From positions 1-46,337 of the IMG/VR virus record IMGVR_UViG_3300037475_000228: DNA of 46,337 nucleotides. The stretch is one strand, 5' to 3'. The notes beneath the pieces were generated by a model. It saw nothing but the letters and a program-made list of their open reading frames with translations, did no database searches and was not told the DNA's origin. Shown here piece by piece: positions 30,544 through 39,187 of this stretch. Each line of letters starts with the position of its first letter. The first letter of the stretch is position 1. This DNA is from a virus. A program made the translations under genes and the position numbers.

Positions 30544-31700
30544 TGACATCTGAATATAAAATTCCAGGAATTTCTGTGAGTGATCATGATGAATCTATGC
30601 AAATGGATGATGCTGTACAACCTATTGTAACTCAAGAAGAGAATGTGCATCCAGGCAATTTTCAATCTGAAGAAACAACTGCAGGAGAGAATTCTCCTTA
30701 TTTAAAAGCTCGCAAGCAACAGCGTAACAAAACCAATAATCCTGCTCGAGAGAGAATTCAGCGTCTTTTAAATGAAAATCATGCGAAAGACCAGATGAAT
30801 ATGCAATTGCAATCTGAGCTAGCTGAAAAAGAAAGGATTTTGTTTCAAAAGGAAGAAGAGTTAAGAAATCGAGAAGCTAACAGTCATCAGCTTTTTGAAA
30901 ACAATCTCAGGCAAGAAGAGAATGCAATTGTTCAAGGATTAAAATTAGCGAAAGAATCTGGAGATATTGATACTGAAGTTGAATTGCAAAGAGATCTTGC
31001 TCGCGTTAAGAGTGAGCAGTCTGCATTCGATGTGTTAAAAGTTCAAAATCAGACAGTTCCTCAAGATTTTAGTGATGTTTCTGATACAACTTTTTACCCC
31101 AATACCAATCCGTATGATTATGGGTTTGTGAATCAGGAGAATTTATACGATGAGCCAGAAGTATCAGATGATTTTGCTTATTTTACAGAAAGAAATCCTT
31201 GGATTAATCGTAATGCTCCGGAGTTTTCTCCTGAATTAGCACAAGAAGCTGATTTTATTGCTGCTGAGCTTAACAAAAGGCTTAAATTCAATAATATGGC
31301 GCATTTTATAGGTACCCCTGAATACTATGAGGAAATAGAAAAAGCCATGCATAACAATTATGGGGTAAGAGAACAAGAACGTGCTCAAAATCAAGTAGTT
31401 CCTCAATATCATTATTCTCAACCTAATCCTCAAGCTCATAGGTATCAAACCTCTGGAGTTTCACGACAAGGTGCAACTTTGGCAGATCAATATGTTTCGA
31501 GGGCTTCTCCTAATTCTATGAATGCTGCTCCTTCCTTAAGTGCTGATGAATATAAAATTGCTCGTAATCTGATGATTCCAACCAACGCTGGTGGTAATGA
31601 CCAATTTTCGTCAGATCAGGCGATAAATATGTATGTGAAGTATAAGAATATGTTGAAGAAACAAAACAATGACCAAAATTTTAGAATCAGCATCGAATAG
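30543..31700 (+). CDS. Probable scaffolding protein
   Basis: Of 385 aa, between portal and coat genes. The acidic N-terminus (DHDESMQMDDAVQP) is followed by a long coiled coil (RIQRLLNENHAKDQMNMQLQ ... AEKERILFQKEEELRNREA, about 75-170). The C-terminal third is Asn/Tyr/Gln-rich and unstructured. Low-sequence-complexity, coiled-coil proteins at this position are usually internal scaffolds that leave the shell. Its TGATG junction couples it to the GroES-like gene. Function from position and composition. Confidence 0.65.
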   Translation: MTSEYKIPGISVSDHDESMQMDDAVQPIVTQEENVHPGNFQSEETTAGENSPYLKARKQQRNKTNNPARERIQRLLNENHAKDQMNMQLQSELAEKERILFQKEEELRNREANSHQLFENNLRQEENAIVQGLKLAKESGDIDTEVELQRDLARVKSEQSAFDVLKVQNQTVPQDFSDVSDTTFYPNTNPYDYGFVNQENLYDEPEVSDDFAYFTERNPWINRNAPEFSPELAQEADFIAAELNKRLKFNNMAHFIGTPEYYEEIEKAMHNNYGVREQERAQNQVVPQYHYSQPNPQAHRYQTSGVSRQGATLADQYVSRASPNSMNAAPSLSADEYKIARNLMIPTNAGGNDQFSSDQAINMYVKYKNMLKKQNNDQNFRISIE

Positions 31701-31711
31701 TAGGAGATAAT

Positions 31712-32335
31712 ATGGCAAAGCCCATTAAGAATAATAAAAAAAAACCAGAAATGAATATTGAAGATGAAATTTTTTCCAAGATGAGCTTTAAGAAGCCAGA
31801 GCGTGAACCTCGTGTAGAAGATTTCGCAGAAAATATTCAAAGAGAAAGACGTTCTAGCTCTCGAAATGCTGACAATCGAATTTCTTCTGAAAGACCTGCG
31901 TTAGACATGGATATTTCTTTTGGAAGTAAGTTTAATATACCTGCGCCGGTCCAGGAAACTGATCCAGATTATGTTCATGGATTCGTTGCATATATGGCTA
32001 ACAATGAACAATTAGATGATGTTGTTGAGGATGCGATGGAAAGAGGATGGTTTCCTTGTCCAAAGTCAGACCATCCTTTGATGGGAAGAAATTATTCTAA
32101 TTTATCTGGTGGATTTAGAGAAACCAACAATGAATTTACTAGAAAAGGTGGTCAAATTCATATGAAGCGTAAAAAAGAATTGCATGAAGCAGAAAATAAA
32201 AAGTTTACTTCTCAGAATCAGCGTCAAGATGAACTTCGAAATTACCATAGAAGAGATGATCCGAATTCCAACAGTCCTATCCAATATTTTAATAATAAAG
32301 TAACCGCTATAACCCCTAGAGGTAATATTGTGTAA
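31712..32335 (+). CDS. Hypothetical virion-module protein, 207 aa
   Basis: Located between the scaffold and the coat cluster. Basic N-terminus; a middle block YVHGFVAYMANNEQLDDVVEDAMERGWFPCPKSDHPLMGRN, followed by RKGGQIHMKRKKEL, a GG-x-[IV] variant of the signature found in other virion proteins. The C-terminus is Gln/Asn/Arg-rich. Probably a minor head or completion protein; the block recalls short conserved stretches of phage structural proteins. Ribosome site TAGGAGATAAT. Confidence 0.55.
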   Translation: MAKPIKNNKKKPEMNIEDEIFSKMSFKKPEREPRVEDFAENIQRERRSSSRNADNRISSERPALDMDISFGSKFNIPAPVQETDPDYVHGFVAYMANNEQLDDVVEDAMERGWFPCPKSDHPLMGRNYSNLSGGFRETNNEFTRKGGQIHMKRKKELHEAENKKFTSQNQRQDELRNYHRRDDPNSNSPIQYFNNKVTAITPRGNIV

Positions 32336-32374
32336 GTAGTTATCAACAATAGTTTGTGTAAAAATAAAATATTG

Positions 32375-32403
32375 TTGACTATTATAAATTATATTGATAA
32401 AAT
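32375..32403 (+). promoter_or_regulatory. Promoter ahead of the capsid genes
   Basis: TTGACT (32375-32380), a 17-base spacer and TAAAAT (32398-32403) form a standard promoter. Transcription should start near 32410, a few bases before a stem-loop. A second TATAAT lies at 32407-32412. Confidence 0.6.
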
Positions 32404-32409
32404 TGTTAT

Positions 32410-32583
32410 AATATAGTTATGTTAAGCTTTGATCATGGCTTAGCATAAACTTCCTGGCTCATGCCTTGTATTTTTTACATGATCTCCCGGTTATCTACGG
32501 GACTAGATAACCTGAAGCGTTCTTAGAGCGGTCTATCCCTTAAAAATCAAATTTTATTATTAAATTTTTTTTGGAGAGTTTTT
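32410..32583 (+). promoter_or_regulatory. Structured leader RNA of the capsid genes
   Basis: Three helices: an 11-bp stem TTATGTTAAGC/GCTTAGCATAA with one U-G pair (32417-32448), a perfect 9-bp stem GGTTATCTA/TAGATAACC with a CGGGAC loop (32489-32512), and CGTTC/GAGCG (32518-32530). CCC just upstream of the second stem (32486-32488) could pair with the GGG of its loop. Then AT-rich bases and the ribosome site GGAGAG. It looks like an mRNA-stabilising or regulated leader. Confidence 0.55.
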
Positions 32584-33249
32584 ATGTCTTATGGACAAAA
32601 TGCTCCATGGGGACTGCAACCTGTAAGAATGCAGAATAATGCCTCATGGAATCAGCAATTATCGCCGTATTTGATTGCCTCTGGATATGCACAAAATATC
32701 TTTAAGGGTGACTTAGTTTATATATCCACTGATGGATATCTCAGAAATTTATATGATTATGCAGGGGATCAAGCATCTTTTATTACTGCAGCTAGCTTAG
32801 GTGTATTTCAGGGATGTAGTTATGCCGTTCCAACTGCTGTTAATCCTATTGATCCTGCGAATCCTGGACATCCTTATTGGCCAGCAAGCACAAATACTTT
32901 GGGTGGAGTTGCTGCAATTGGTTTTGTTATTACTGATCCTTCAGTTGTTTATAACTCTCAAGTAACTGGGGCTACAGGTGCAGTGCAGTCAAATGTTAGA
33001 AACTTTATATCTGTTGCTTACCAAGTATCTGGTGGACTAGTTCAAGGAAACTTTAATAACGGACAATCTAGCTTATCAGTAAATATTGCTACTGTGACGC
33101 CTGCTGCTTCTACCCCTATGCAAAATTGTTACATCGATGCTCTCAGTCCAAACGTCAATAACGTAGCCGGACAGCAATACAACAATGTTGAAGTCATGAT
33201 CGCGAACCATTATTTCCGCGTCATGGCAGCACTTACAGCCACAGCATAA
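32584..33249 (+). CDS. Capsid-associated structural protein, 221 aa
   Basis: Directly upstream of the coat gene and first in its transcript. NAPWGLQPVRMQNNASWNQQLSPY, then YAQNIFKGDLVYISTDGYLRNL and a Gly-rich beta fold, agree with the pattern of phage structural proteins placed before the major capsid gene, often decoration or head fibre-base proteins. No signal peptide. Function from position. Confidence 0.6.
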   Translation: MSYGQNAPWGLQPVRMQNNASWNQQLSPYLIASGYAQNIFKGDLVYISTDGYLRNLYDYAGDQASFITAASLGVFQGCSYAVPTAVNPIDPANPGHPYWPASTNTLGGVAAIGFVITDPSVVYNSQVTGATGAVQSNVRNFISVAYQVSGGLVQGNFNNGQSSLSVNIATVTPAASTPMQNCYIDALSPNVNNVAGQQYNNVEVMIANHYFRVMAALTATA

Positions 33250-33261
33250 AGGAGTTTTATT

Positions 33262-34167
33262 ATGACAATTACAAGGAGTAATCTCCCCTCACTGTTACGG
33301 CCGGGGCTGTTTTCAGTATTTTGGAACTACAACACATATCCTGATCTTTATAAAGAAGTATACAAGATCTTTAAAAGTGATAAGGCCACAGAATATGACC
33401 TAGAAATGCAAGGTCTTCCTTTGGCTCAAATCAAGCAAGATGGGGCTCCTGCTTTTTCTGCTAGCTTCCAGCAAGGCTATACCACCTCCTATTCGCACCA
33501 ATGGTATGCAATTTCGTTTGGAATTTCCCGTGGGGCAGTGGAAGATAATTTGTACGAGACGCAATTTCCTCAGCAAGCTTTGCAATTAAGAACCTCTCTT
33601 CAGACACTTCGTAACACTAATGGTATGTTCCAATTTAACAATGCCTTTAATTCTGCATCACAAGTATCTGATGGTCAGCCTTTATGTTCTACGCAGCATC
33701 CTATACAAGGTGGAATTCTTCCTAATACTTTCAATAATCCTGTTGGATTAACAGAATCTGCTTTGGAAGAAGCTATTACCTTAATGAAGCAATGGAAGAA
33801 CTTAGCAGGTATTAATATCAATACCAGTCCAATGAAGCTTCTTGTTCCGCCAAAACTAAGTTTCCAAGCTACACGCATCTTGAAATCTACCTATAGAACT
33901 GGTACAGCAAACAATGATGTTAACGCTATAGTACATGATAAGTATATTCCAGGTGGACAAGTTGTGAATACTTTCTTAACCAATCCTTATAATTGGTTTA
34001 TACTTACAGATGAGCCTAATGGATTTAAGATGTACCAAAGAAATAACTTGGATATCGATTTCATTATGGATCCGGTAACTGATAATACCACCGTTAGGGG
34101 AGTTGAGCGTTATAGCATGGGCTGTTCTAACTGGCGTGCTGTATTTGGTGTACAAGGTACTGCGTAA
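33262..34167 (+). CDS. Major capsid protein
   Basis: 301 aa. Its blocks match the phage major head subunit family with Mu-gpT-like HK97-fold proteins: SLLRPGLFSVFWNY, PLAQIKQDGAPAFSASFQQGYTTSYSHQWYAISFGISRGAVEDNLY, a middle GGILPNTFNNP, and KLLVPPKLSFQATRILKSTYRTGTANNDVN, with the C-terminal MGCSNWRAVFGVQG. No Ig insertion. It builds the icosahedral shell with the help of the scaffold and GroES-like proteins encoded upstream. Ribosome site AAAGGAG. Confidence 0.85.
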   Translation: MTITRSNLPSLLRPGLFSVFWNYNTYPDLYKEVYKIFKSDKATEYDLEMQGLPLAQIKQDGAPAFSASFQQGYTTSYSHQWYAISFGISRGAVEDNLYETQFPQQALQLRTSLQTLRNTNGMFQFNNAFNSASQVSDGQPLCSTQHPIQGGILPNTFNNPVGLTESALEEAITLMKQWKNLAGININTSPMKLLVPPKLSFQATRILKSTYRTGTANNDVNAIVHDKYIPGGQVVNTFLTNPYNWFILTDEPNGFKMYQRNNLDIDFIMDPVTDNTTVRGVERYSMGCSNWRAVFGVQGTA

Positions 34168-34187
34168 TTTTTTAAGGAGTAAATATT

Positions 34188-36110
34188 ATGGCTAATAATG
34201 CCTTTCTTACAAACGCGAATGTTCCTTTAGGCACTGAATTTGAAGATGGTGTCCGAGTAGGTCCTTCTCTCGATAGGATCGTACAATCCACTGCTGGCTA
34301 TCAGGCTTATACCTATGGCCAGTGGGGAATTGGAATGCTTGATGCACCTGTTAATGCTTATAACATTATTCCTCGTGGCCCAAGTACTGCAGGTAACGTT
34401 GTGGTAGCTATCAGACCAACTGCTGCTGGTAATCTTACTTTAGCTCAAGATAGTTATATTACAACCACCGTTATTGCTGGAGAATCTTCTCTTCAAAGTA
34501 CGGTAACTTATCTTCAATTAGATTGGCCTAGGGCTTTATCTATTACTGTAGCCGGAGGTAACTTTACTTCTTCAGGGACACTCACTGTATTTGGCGCTGA
34601 CTATTATGGTGTTAAAATGCAAGAAGCGATTACGTTTCAAAATGCTGGAACCTATCAATTAAAAAAAGCGTTTTATCAAGTAACATCCGCTTATTACAAT
34701 GGTGCTGATTCAGGAGGAGCTACTCTTTCTATTCAAACTACTGATGTATTTGGTTTACCTTATAAGGTAAAATCTTCTGGCGATATTGTTGCCATTAATT
34801 GGGGAAATACTTCTGACTTGTCTCTTGGATTTAATCATAATCCAGTGATGGGAACAGTTACTTTAAGTGGGGGCGCTACCACATCTGTGGGCTGCTCTGC
34901 TGTGACCGAACTTAGTAATATACAGTTAACATATAATGAAATAACTGGAACTGGCACTCCTGGTATTTTGAGTGTGCCTGACTCGGCTAGAGCTCTTTTT
35001 GGTGGGTTCGTTATTAATTCTACGGGTACAACAGATGATAGTACCGTGGATTGGATGGTGACTAATCCTAATGGTCAATATACTGCAAGTGGTGCTGCTT
35101 CTGGCCCAATGGCTGGAGGTACAGTTACTATTTATACTTCACAGGTTCAAGCTAATAGCATTATCCATTTGACACTTAATACATTTGGAACTGCTCATGG
35201 AGCGTGGCGTGTTAGTACAATTGTACCTGGAGTTAGTTTTACCGTAACTTCCACAGAAGTTACAGAAACTTCTACTGTTAACTGGGCTATTATGTCTAGT
35301 AAATGGGCAAGTGGTACTTCTGCTAATTTGGGAAGTACTGGAACTATTTTTGTGCCAACTACTCAAGTTCAAGCTAATAGTAAGATTCTTCTAACCTATA
35401 ATGATATTTCTGGTACTCCTGGTGTTTTATCGGTTCCAGATGCAGATATCAATACTGATCCATATGATCCTATTGAAAATCCGACTGGCCCTGGATTTGT
35501 AATTAGATCTTCTAGTGCTCTAGATACAAGTACAGTTAATTGGACAATAGCTCAATTTACACCCGCTCTTACGCAAGGAACTGCTACTTTAGTGGCTGGT
35601 ACTGTTACGGTTGCAACAACTTCTGTTGCAGCTAATTCTGTAATTCTTTTAACATATAATACTTTAGATACACCGGCTCCATATGTGGAAGTATCTGCTA
35701 TTGCAGCTGGAACAAGTTTTACCATCACTGCTTCTGTTAATACGGATGTATCTACGATTAACTGGTTTATTTTTCCAGCTAATTATATTTTATCTCCCAT
35801 CTTAACAACTCTGGGTACATTTACGGCTGCAGATGAAAATACAGCAACGAATTTCACAGGAGATGTAAGAGGCACATATCACCCATCAACGCCATCTAAT
35901 GGGTTGAATCAATTGCATTTCATTGCGTATCAAAGCGGCTTTGACAATGTGATTAATCAACAAGCAGCAGTTGGTCAGATTATGCCTGGTACGAATATAC
36001 CGGTAGGATTACCTCGTGGAGGTATACCTACAGATCAAAAAACGGCAGTTCCTATCGTAATTAATGATCAGGTGGGTGTGATGCAATACTATACAGGAGT
36101 AAAAGCTTAA
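34188..36110 (+). CDS. Large head-decoration protein with four Ig-like repeats
   Basis: 640 aa. The N-terminus (about 1-215) and C-terminus (about 540-640) look like a surface-layer capsid protein. Between them lie four variants of a beta module of 60-75 residues: GTVTIYTSQVQANSIIHLTLN, then PGVSF-TVTS and ETSTVNWAIM-type endings. DTSTVNW, DVSTINW and DSTVDW variants mark the units. Such modules decorate phage heads and may bind carbohydrates or host surfaces (family knowledge). It is the fourth gene in the capsid transcript. Confidence 0.7.
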   Translation: MANNAFLTNANVPLGTEFEDGVRVGPSLDRIVQSTAGYQAYTYGQWGIGMLDAPVNAYNIIPRGPSTAGNVVVAIRPTAAGNLTLAQDSYITTTVIAGESSLQSTVTYLQLDWPRALSITVAGGNFTSSGTLTVFGADYYGVKMQEAITFQNAGTYQLKKAFYQVTSAYYNGADSGGATLSIQTTDVFGLPYKVKSSGDIVAINWGNTSDLSLGFNHNPVMGTVTLSGGATTSVGCSAVTELSNIQLTYNEITGTGTPGILSVPDSARALFGGFVINSTGTTDDSTVDWMVTNPNGQYTASGAASGPMAGGTVTIYTSQVQANSIIHLTLNTFGTAHGAWRVSTIVPGVSFTVTSTEVTETSTVNWAIMSSKWASGTSANLGSTGTIFVPTTQVQANSKILLTYNDISGTPGVLSVPDADINTDPYDPIENPTGPGFVIRSSSALDTSTVNWTIAQFTPALTQGTATLVAGTVTVATTSVAANSVILLTYNTLDTPAPYVEVSAIAAGTSFTITASVNTDVSTINWFIFPANYILSPILTTLGTFTAADENTATNFTGDVRGTYHPSTPSNGLNQLHFIAYQSGFDNVINQQAAVGQIMPGTNIPVGLPRGGIPTDQKTAVPIVINDQVGVMQYYTGVKA

Positions 36111-36880
36111 TGAGTCAAGCATGGATCATTAAGTGGGAACCTTCTGAGGGAAATTTAGAAAAGATTGCCTCCATTCAAACTTTGACGGCTGCAGGCAATC
36201 TTGTTCTAAATATCAATAACCCTCCTAATGCCAATGTTTTTCCTAATAATCCAGAAACATATCCATTCAATGAAAGTCCCAATGGTTTTTATACCTATGA
36301 TCAGGTAGCAAGGACTGTTAGTCTTACGTCTGTCGATGATAATTCTACTGTCTTGTTTACTATTAGGGGATATGGATCTGCAGTAGATGCAGATGGTAAC
36401 CCCGTCGGTTTGTTAAATCAACTTGTTATAGAAACGATATTCGGGCCATCCGGCGGTACAGTTTATTCAGATTATATCTATACTACTATAGAATCAATTA
36501 GAGCCCTTGCTCCTGCTACGAATATTTCAGCAGGCTTTGGTAGTTCTGGAATTACAAACTTTATATTTCCTGACTATGACCGTAGGGGATGGTATGCGAG
36601 TTGTTCTGCTCAAGTTATCAATCCAGGTGGGCTTACTTATTCTGGATTTTTAAGTCTAAATAAACCCTCTTATCCTGGACCACAGGGAATTCTTATACCT
36701 TTTGTGGGTGGAGAAATTCCTGCATTTCCTATTGCTACAGCCATGACAGGAGCTGCTAATAATCAAATCGCTCAATTGAATTATCCCATAGCAACAATAT
36801 GGTTTCGGATTTCAGCTAATACTCCAGATCATGTGGGCGAATCTGCTGTTTTCACCGTTCTTCAACAAGGAATAAGCTAA
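36110..36880 (+). CDS. Structural protein, 256 aa
   Basis: Beta-rich protein, MSQAWIIKWEPSEGNLEKIAS then many Asn/Gly/Pro turns and the later RRGWYASCSAQVINPGG. Its start overlaps the previous stop by one base (TAATG). Probably a minor head or fibre-base protein encoded between decoration and GG-motif genes. No named family. Confidence 0.55.
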   Translation: MSQAWIIKWEPSEGNLEKIASIQTLTAAGNLVLNINNPPNANVFPNNPETYPFNESPNGFYTYDQVARTVSLTSVDDNSTVLFTIRGYGSAVDADGNPVGLLNQLVIETIFGPSGGTVYSDYIYTTIESIRALAPATNISAGFGSSGITNFIFPDYDRRGWYASCSAQVINPGGLTYSGFLSLNKPSYPGPQGILIPFVGGEIPAFPIATAMTGAANNQIAQLNYPIATIWFRISANTPDHVGESAVFTVLQQGIS

Positions 36881-37506
36881 TGAAAAAAACATCAAGATCA
36901 ACAAATTGTGGAGCAAGGGGCTCCTCTCAATCTTCCATCAATCCTTATCACAAAATGCGATGTGGATATGCATCTGGTGGTAGTATTCCTGGCTCTGATG
37001 TTAGTAATGCTACTAATGGTCAATCTAAAAAGGCGAATACTCCTGGTGAAGAAGTATTTAGAGGGAAATCTATTTCTAAAAACTTTGCCAAAGGTGGAAA
37101 TATTCCTAAAAGAGGTGATGGTGGTATCTTAGGCGATCTTTTAGGAATGTTTGGTTTAGCTGAAGGTGGTCAGGTTCCTAAAAGGGGTGGCGGCGGAATT
37201 TTGGGTAGTCTCTTGGGTCTTATTGGCCTAGATGAAGGTGGTCAGGTTCCTAAATCATCTGGTTGCAGACTTCGTACAGGCCTAAGAGATGTACTTCCTG
37301 AACAAAAAGCTAAGGGCGGAAAATGGATTCAAAAAGCTGTTAATCCTGCAAACAAGGGTAAATTACATCGAGAATTAGGTGTTCCACAAGGGCAAAAAAT
37401 TCCTGCTAAAAAACTTATGCGAGCAGAACATAGCAGCAATCCTAAATTAGCAAAACAAGCTCGTTTAGCTCAGACATTAAAAAGTTTCCATAATAGAAAA
37501 ATCTAG
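36880..37506 (+). CDS. GG-motif protein with W-IQKA C-terminal domain, 208 aa
   Basis: After a Ser/Cys/Arg-rich N-terminus comes YASGGSIPGS (first GG at residues 33-34), then FAKGGNIPKRGDGGILG, LAEGGQVPKRGGGGILG and LDEGGQVPKSSG, four near-identical copies of the genome-wide signature with hydrophobic LLG segments between. The C-terminus, KAKGGKWIQKAVNPANKGKLHRELGVPQGQ..., is a known short domain of phage structural or DNA-associated proteins. Basic overall. Its role is unknown; it sits between head and connector genes. Confidence 0.6.
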   Translation: MKKTSRSTNCGARGSSQSSINPYHKMRCGYASGGSIPGSDVSNATNGQSKKANTPGEEVFRGKSISKNFAKGGNIPKRGDGGILGDLLGMFGLAEGGQVPKRGGGGILGSLLGLIGLDEGGQVPKSSGCRLRTGLRDVLPEQKAKGGKWIQKAVNPANKGKLHRELGVPQGQKIPAKKLMRAEHSSNPKLAKQARLAQTLKSFHNRKI

Positions 37507-37518
37507 GATGGATCATGG

Positions 37519-38607
37519 ATGGCTACAAGCAATTCCTATGTTTTTGGTACTAATACCCAAATAGATGAGTTCTTTCGAGAAGCTTTCGAACGCATAGGAA
37601 TTATTGGAAATACCCTAACTTATCCTATGATTAATTCTGCTGTAATGTCTGCAAATTTGGCATTATCAGAGTGGATGGGTAAAGGTCCTAATAGTTGGAT
37701 GAGAAAGCGTCAACTGTTGACACTTTATGAAAATCAACCTGTTTATCAATTGCCTACCAATCTTACACAATTAGTAGATGTTATTGCGATTCAGCCTCAA
37801 CGATTAAATAGTGGAGGGACTGCTGGATCTTCTTCTGTTTCAAGTGGAGCTCCTTCAAATGTATTTGATCCAAATATCTCAACTGGATGCACTTTATCTA
37901 CAACAAATGGGTATATTTCCTACGACTATGGATCTGGAAATGCTAATTCCATCTTTTATGTGGGAATTATGCCGCTTTCTAATGCACAAGTTTACAAATT
38001 AGATGTTGATTATTCTTTTGATAATGTTAATTGGATAACGCTATACCAAGCTCAATCACAAACATTTAATTCAAATCAAATTGGGTGGTTAGTCATTCCT
38101 AATCCATTAAATGCTCGTGCCTGGAGAATTAGAGAAACCAACGGAGCAGTCCTTGATATTCAGCAGTTGTATTTTGCACAACCCATTAATAATGGACAAG
38201 GAGATCGTGCCTTAACTTCTTTGTCCTATACAGAATGGATGCAAGTTGCCAATAAAATGACAACTTCGATGCCATCTGGATATTTTTTTGATTCTCAAAT
38301 TCAACCAACCATTACCTTATGGCCCGTGCCCAATCAAAATTATACAGGACTTTTGTATAGTGCTTATTTTTATCCTCAAGATGTTACTAATTTGTTTAAT
38401 CAATTTGATATTCCTCAAAGGTTTTTAGAAGCACTTACAGCTGAACTTGCTTATCGATTAGCACAAAAGTTTGCGACAGATAATGTGGATCTTTTAACAA
38501 TGTTAAAACAAGAAAAGGATGAGAAATTCCAAACTGCCGCTATTGGTACGGATTATACCAACGTCAATTTAAGTTTCCGTCCCAACTTTAGTTACTTAGG
38601 CAAATGA
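37519..38607 (+). CDS. Head-tail connector protein with an inserted discoidin-like domain
   Basis: 362 aa. The N-terminal 100 residues (IDEFFREAFERIGIIGNTLTYPMINSAVMSANLALSEWMG) and C-terminal block (IPQRFLEALTAELAYRLAQKF) agree with P22-gp4/tail-tubular-A-like adaptor proteins. Inserted at about 113-220 is a beta domain, SNVFDPNISTGC ... YKLDVDYSFDNVNWITLYQAQ ... ARAWRIRETNG, similar in pattern to F5/8C (discoidin) carbohydrate-binding modules. The adaptor joins the portal to the tail; the insert may add binding. Confidence 0.65.
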   Translation: MATSNSYVFGTNTQIDEFFREAFERIGIIGNTLTYPMINSAVMSANLALSEWMGKGPNSWMRKRQLLTLYENQPVYQLPTNLTQLVDVIAIQPQRLNSGGTAGSSSVSSGAPSNVFDPNISTGCTLSTTNGYISYDYGSGNANSIFYVGIMPLSNAQVYKLDVDYSFDNVNWITLYQAQSQTFNSNQIGWLVIPNPLNARAWRIRETNGAVLDIQQLYFAQPINNGQGDRALTSLSYTEWMQVANKMTTSMPSGYFFDSQIQPTITLWPVPNQNYTGLLYSAYFYPQDVTNLFNQFDIPQRFLEALTAELAYRLAQKFATDNVDLLTMLKQEKDEKFQTAAIGTDYTNVNLSFRPNFSYLGK

Positions 38608-38608
38608 T

Positions 38609-39175
38609 ATGCGCATAGGAGCTAAGGGCAAATACACAAAGATGAATCGCAGGAAACCAAGAGGACTTGGTACTTGTGATTATAGCGGTTTAATCATGCG
38701 TCATGCAGATATGATTAAGCAAAATCAATTTCGTGGTAATGGATTAGTTTGGACTGGTTTTTGGGTAAATCCAAAGTTTGCAGACAAACCTAATCCTCAA
38801 GAACTTGTGCCAATCATTAGACTTGATCCTATTCCCTTACAACATGCTCGACCAGATCCTACGGTTTATGACACAACTATTACCACTTTAAACCTAGATG
38901 TAAGTGGTGGTTCAAATATTACACTAAGTAATGAACAGTTTAATAATATGGTTTTGAATTTTAGTGGAATATTAACAAATAATATAGTAATATATTTTAA
39001 TGATATATATAATCAATTCTATGCGAATAATTTGACTACAGGTGGATATACTTTGGGAATGCAAGTTGTTGGAAGGAGTAATCCTCCTTTAATCATTCCC
39101 CCTGCCGATCCAATCACAAGAACGGGTCCTCAAGTAGTGAACAATTTAGTGGAATTACAATTTGTTTGGTATTAA
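38609..39175 (+). CDS. Tail/connector accessory protein, 188 aa
   Basis: The N-terminal part, GLGTCDYSGLIMRHADMIKQNQFRGNGLVWTGFWVNPKFADKPNPQELVPIIRLDPIPLQHARP, follows a pattern common to podovirus structural proteins encoded near the adaptor. The C-terminal half is a beta/Asn-rich fold. It begins one base after the connector stop. Probably a stopper or fibre-attachment protein; the exact role is open. Confidence 0.55.
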   Translation: MRIGAKGKYTKMNRRKPRGLGTCDYSGLIMRHADMIKQNQFRGNGLVWTGFWVNPKFADKPNPQELVPIIRLDPIPLQHARPDPTVYDTTITTLNLDVSGGSNITLSNEQFNNMVLNFSGILTNNIVIYFNDIYNQFYANNLTTGGYTLGMQVVGRSNPPLIIPPADPITRTGPQVVNNLVELQFVWY

Positions 39176-39187
39176 CAGGAGACCGAT

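Noticed and set aside
32440-32540. Possible tRNA in the capsid leader
   Set aside because: Stems exist but there is no acceptor pairing, no T-loop GTTCRANNC and no standard anticodon arm.
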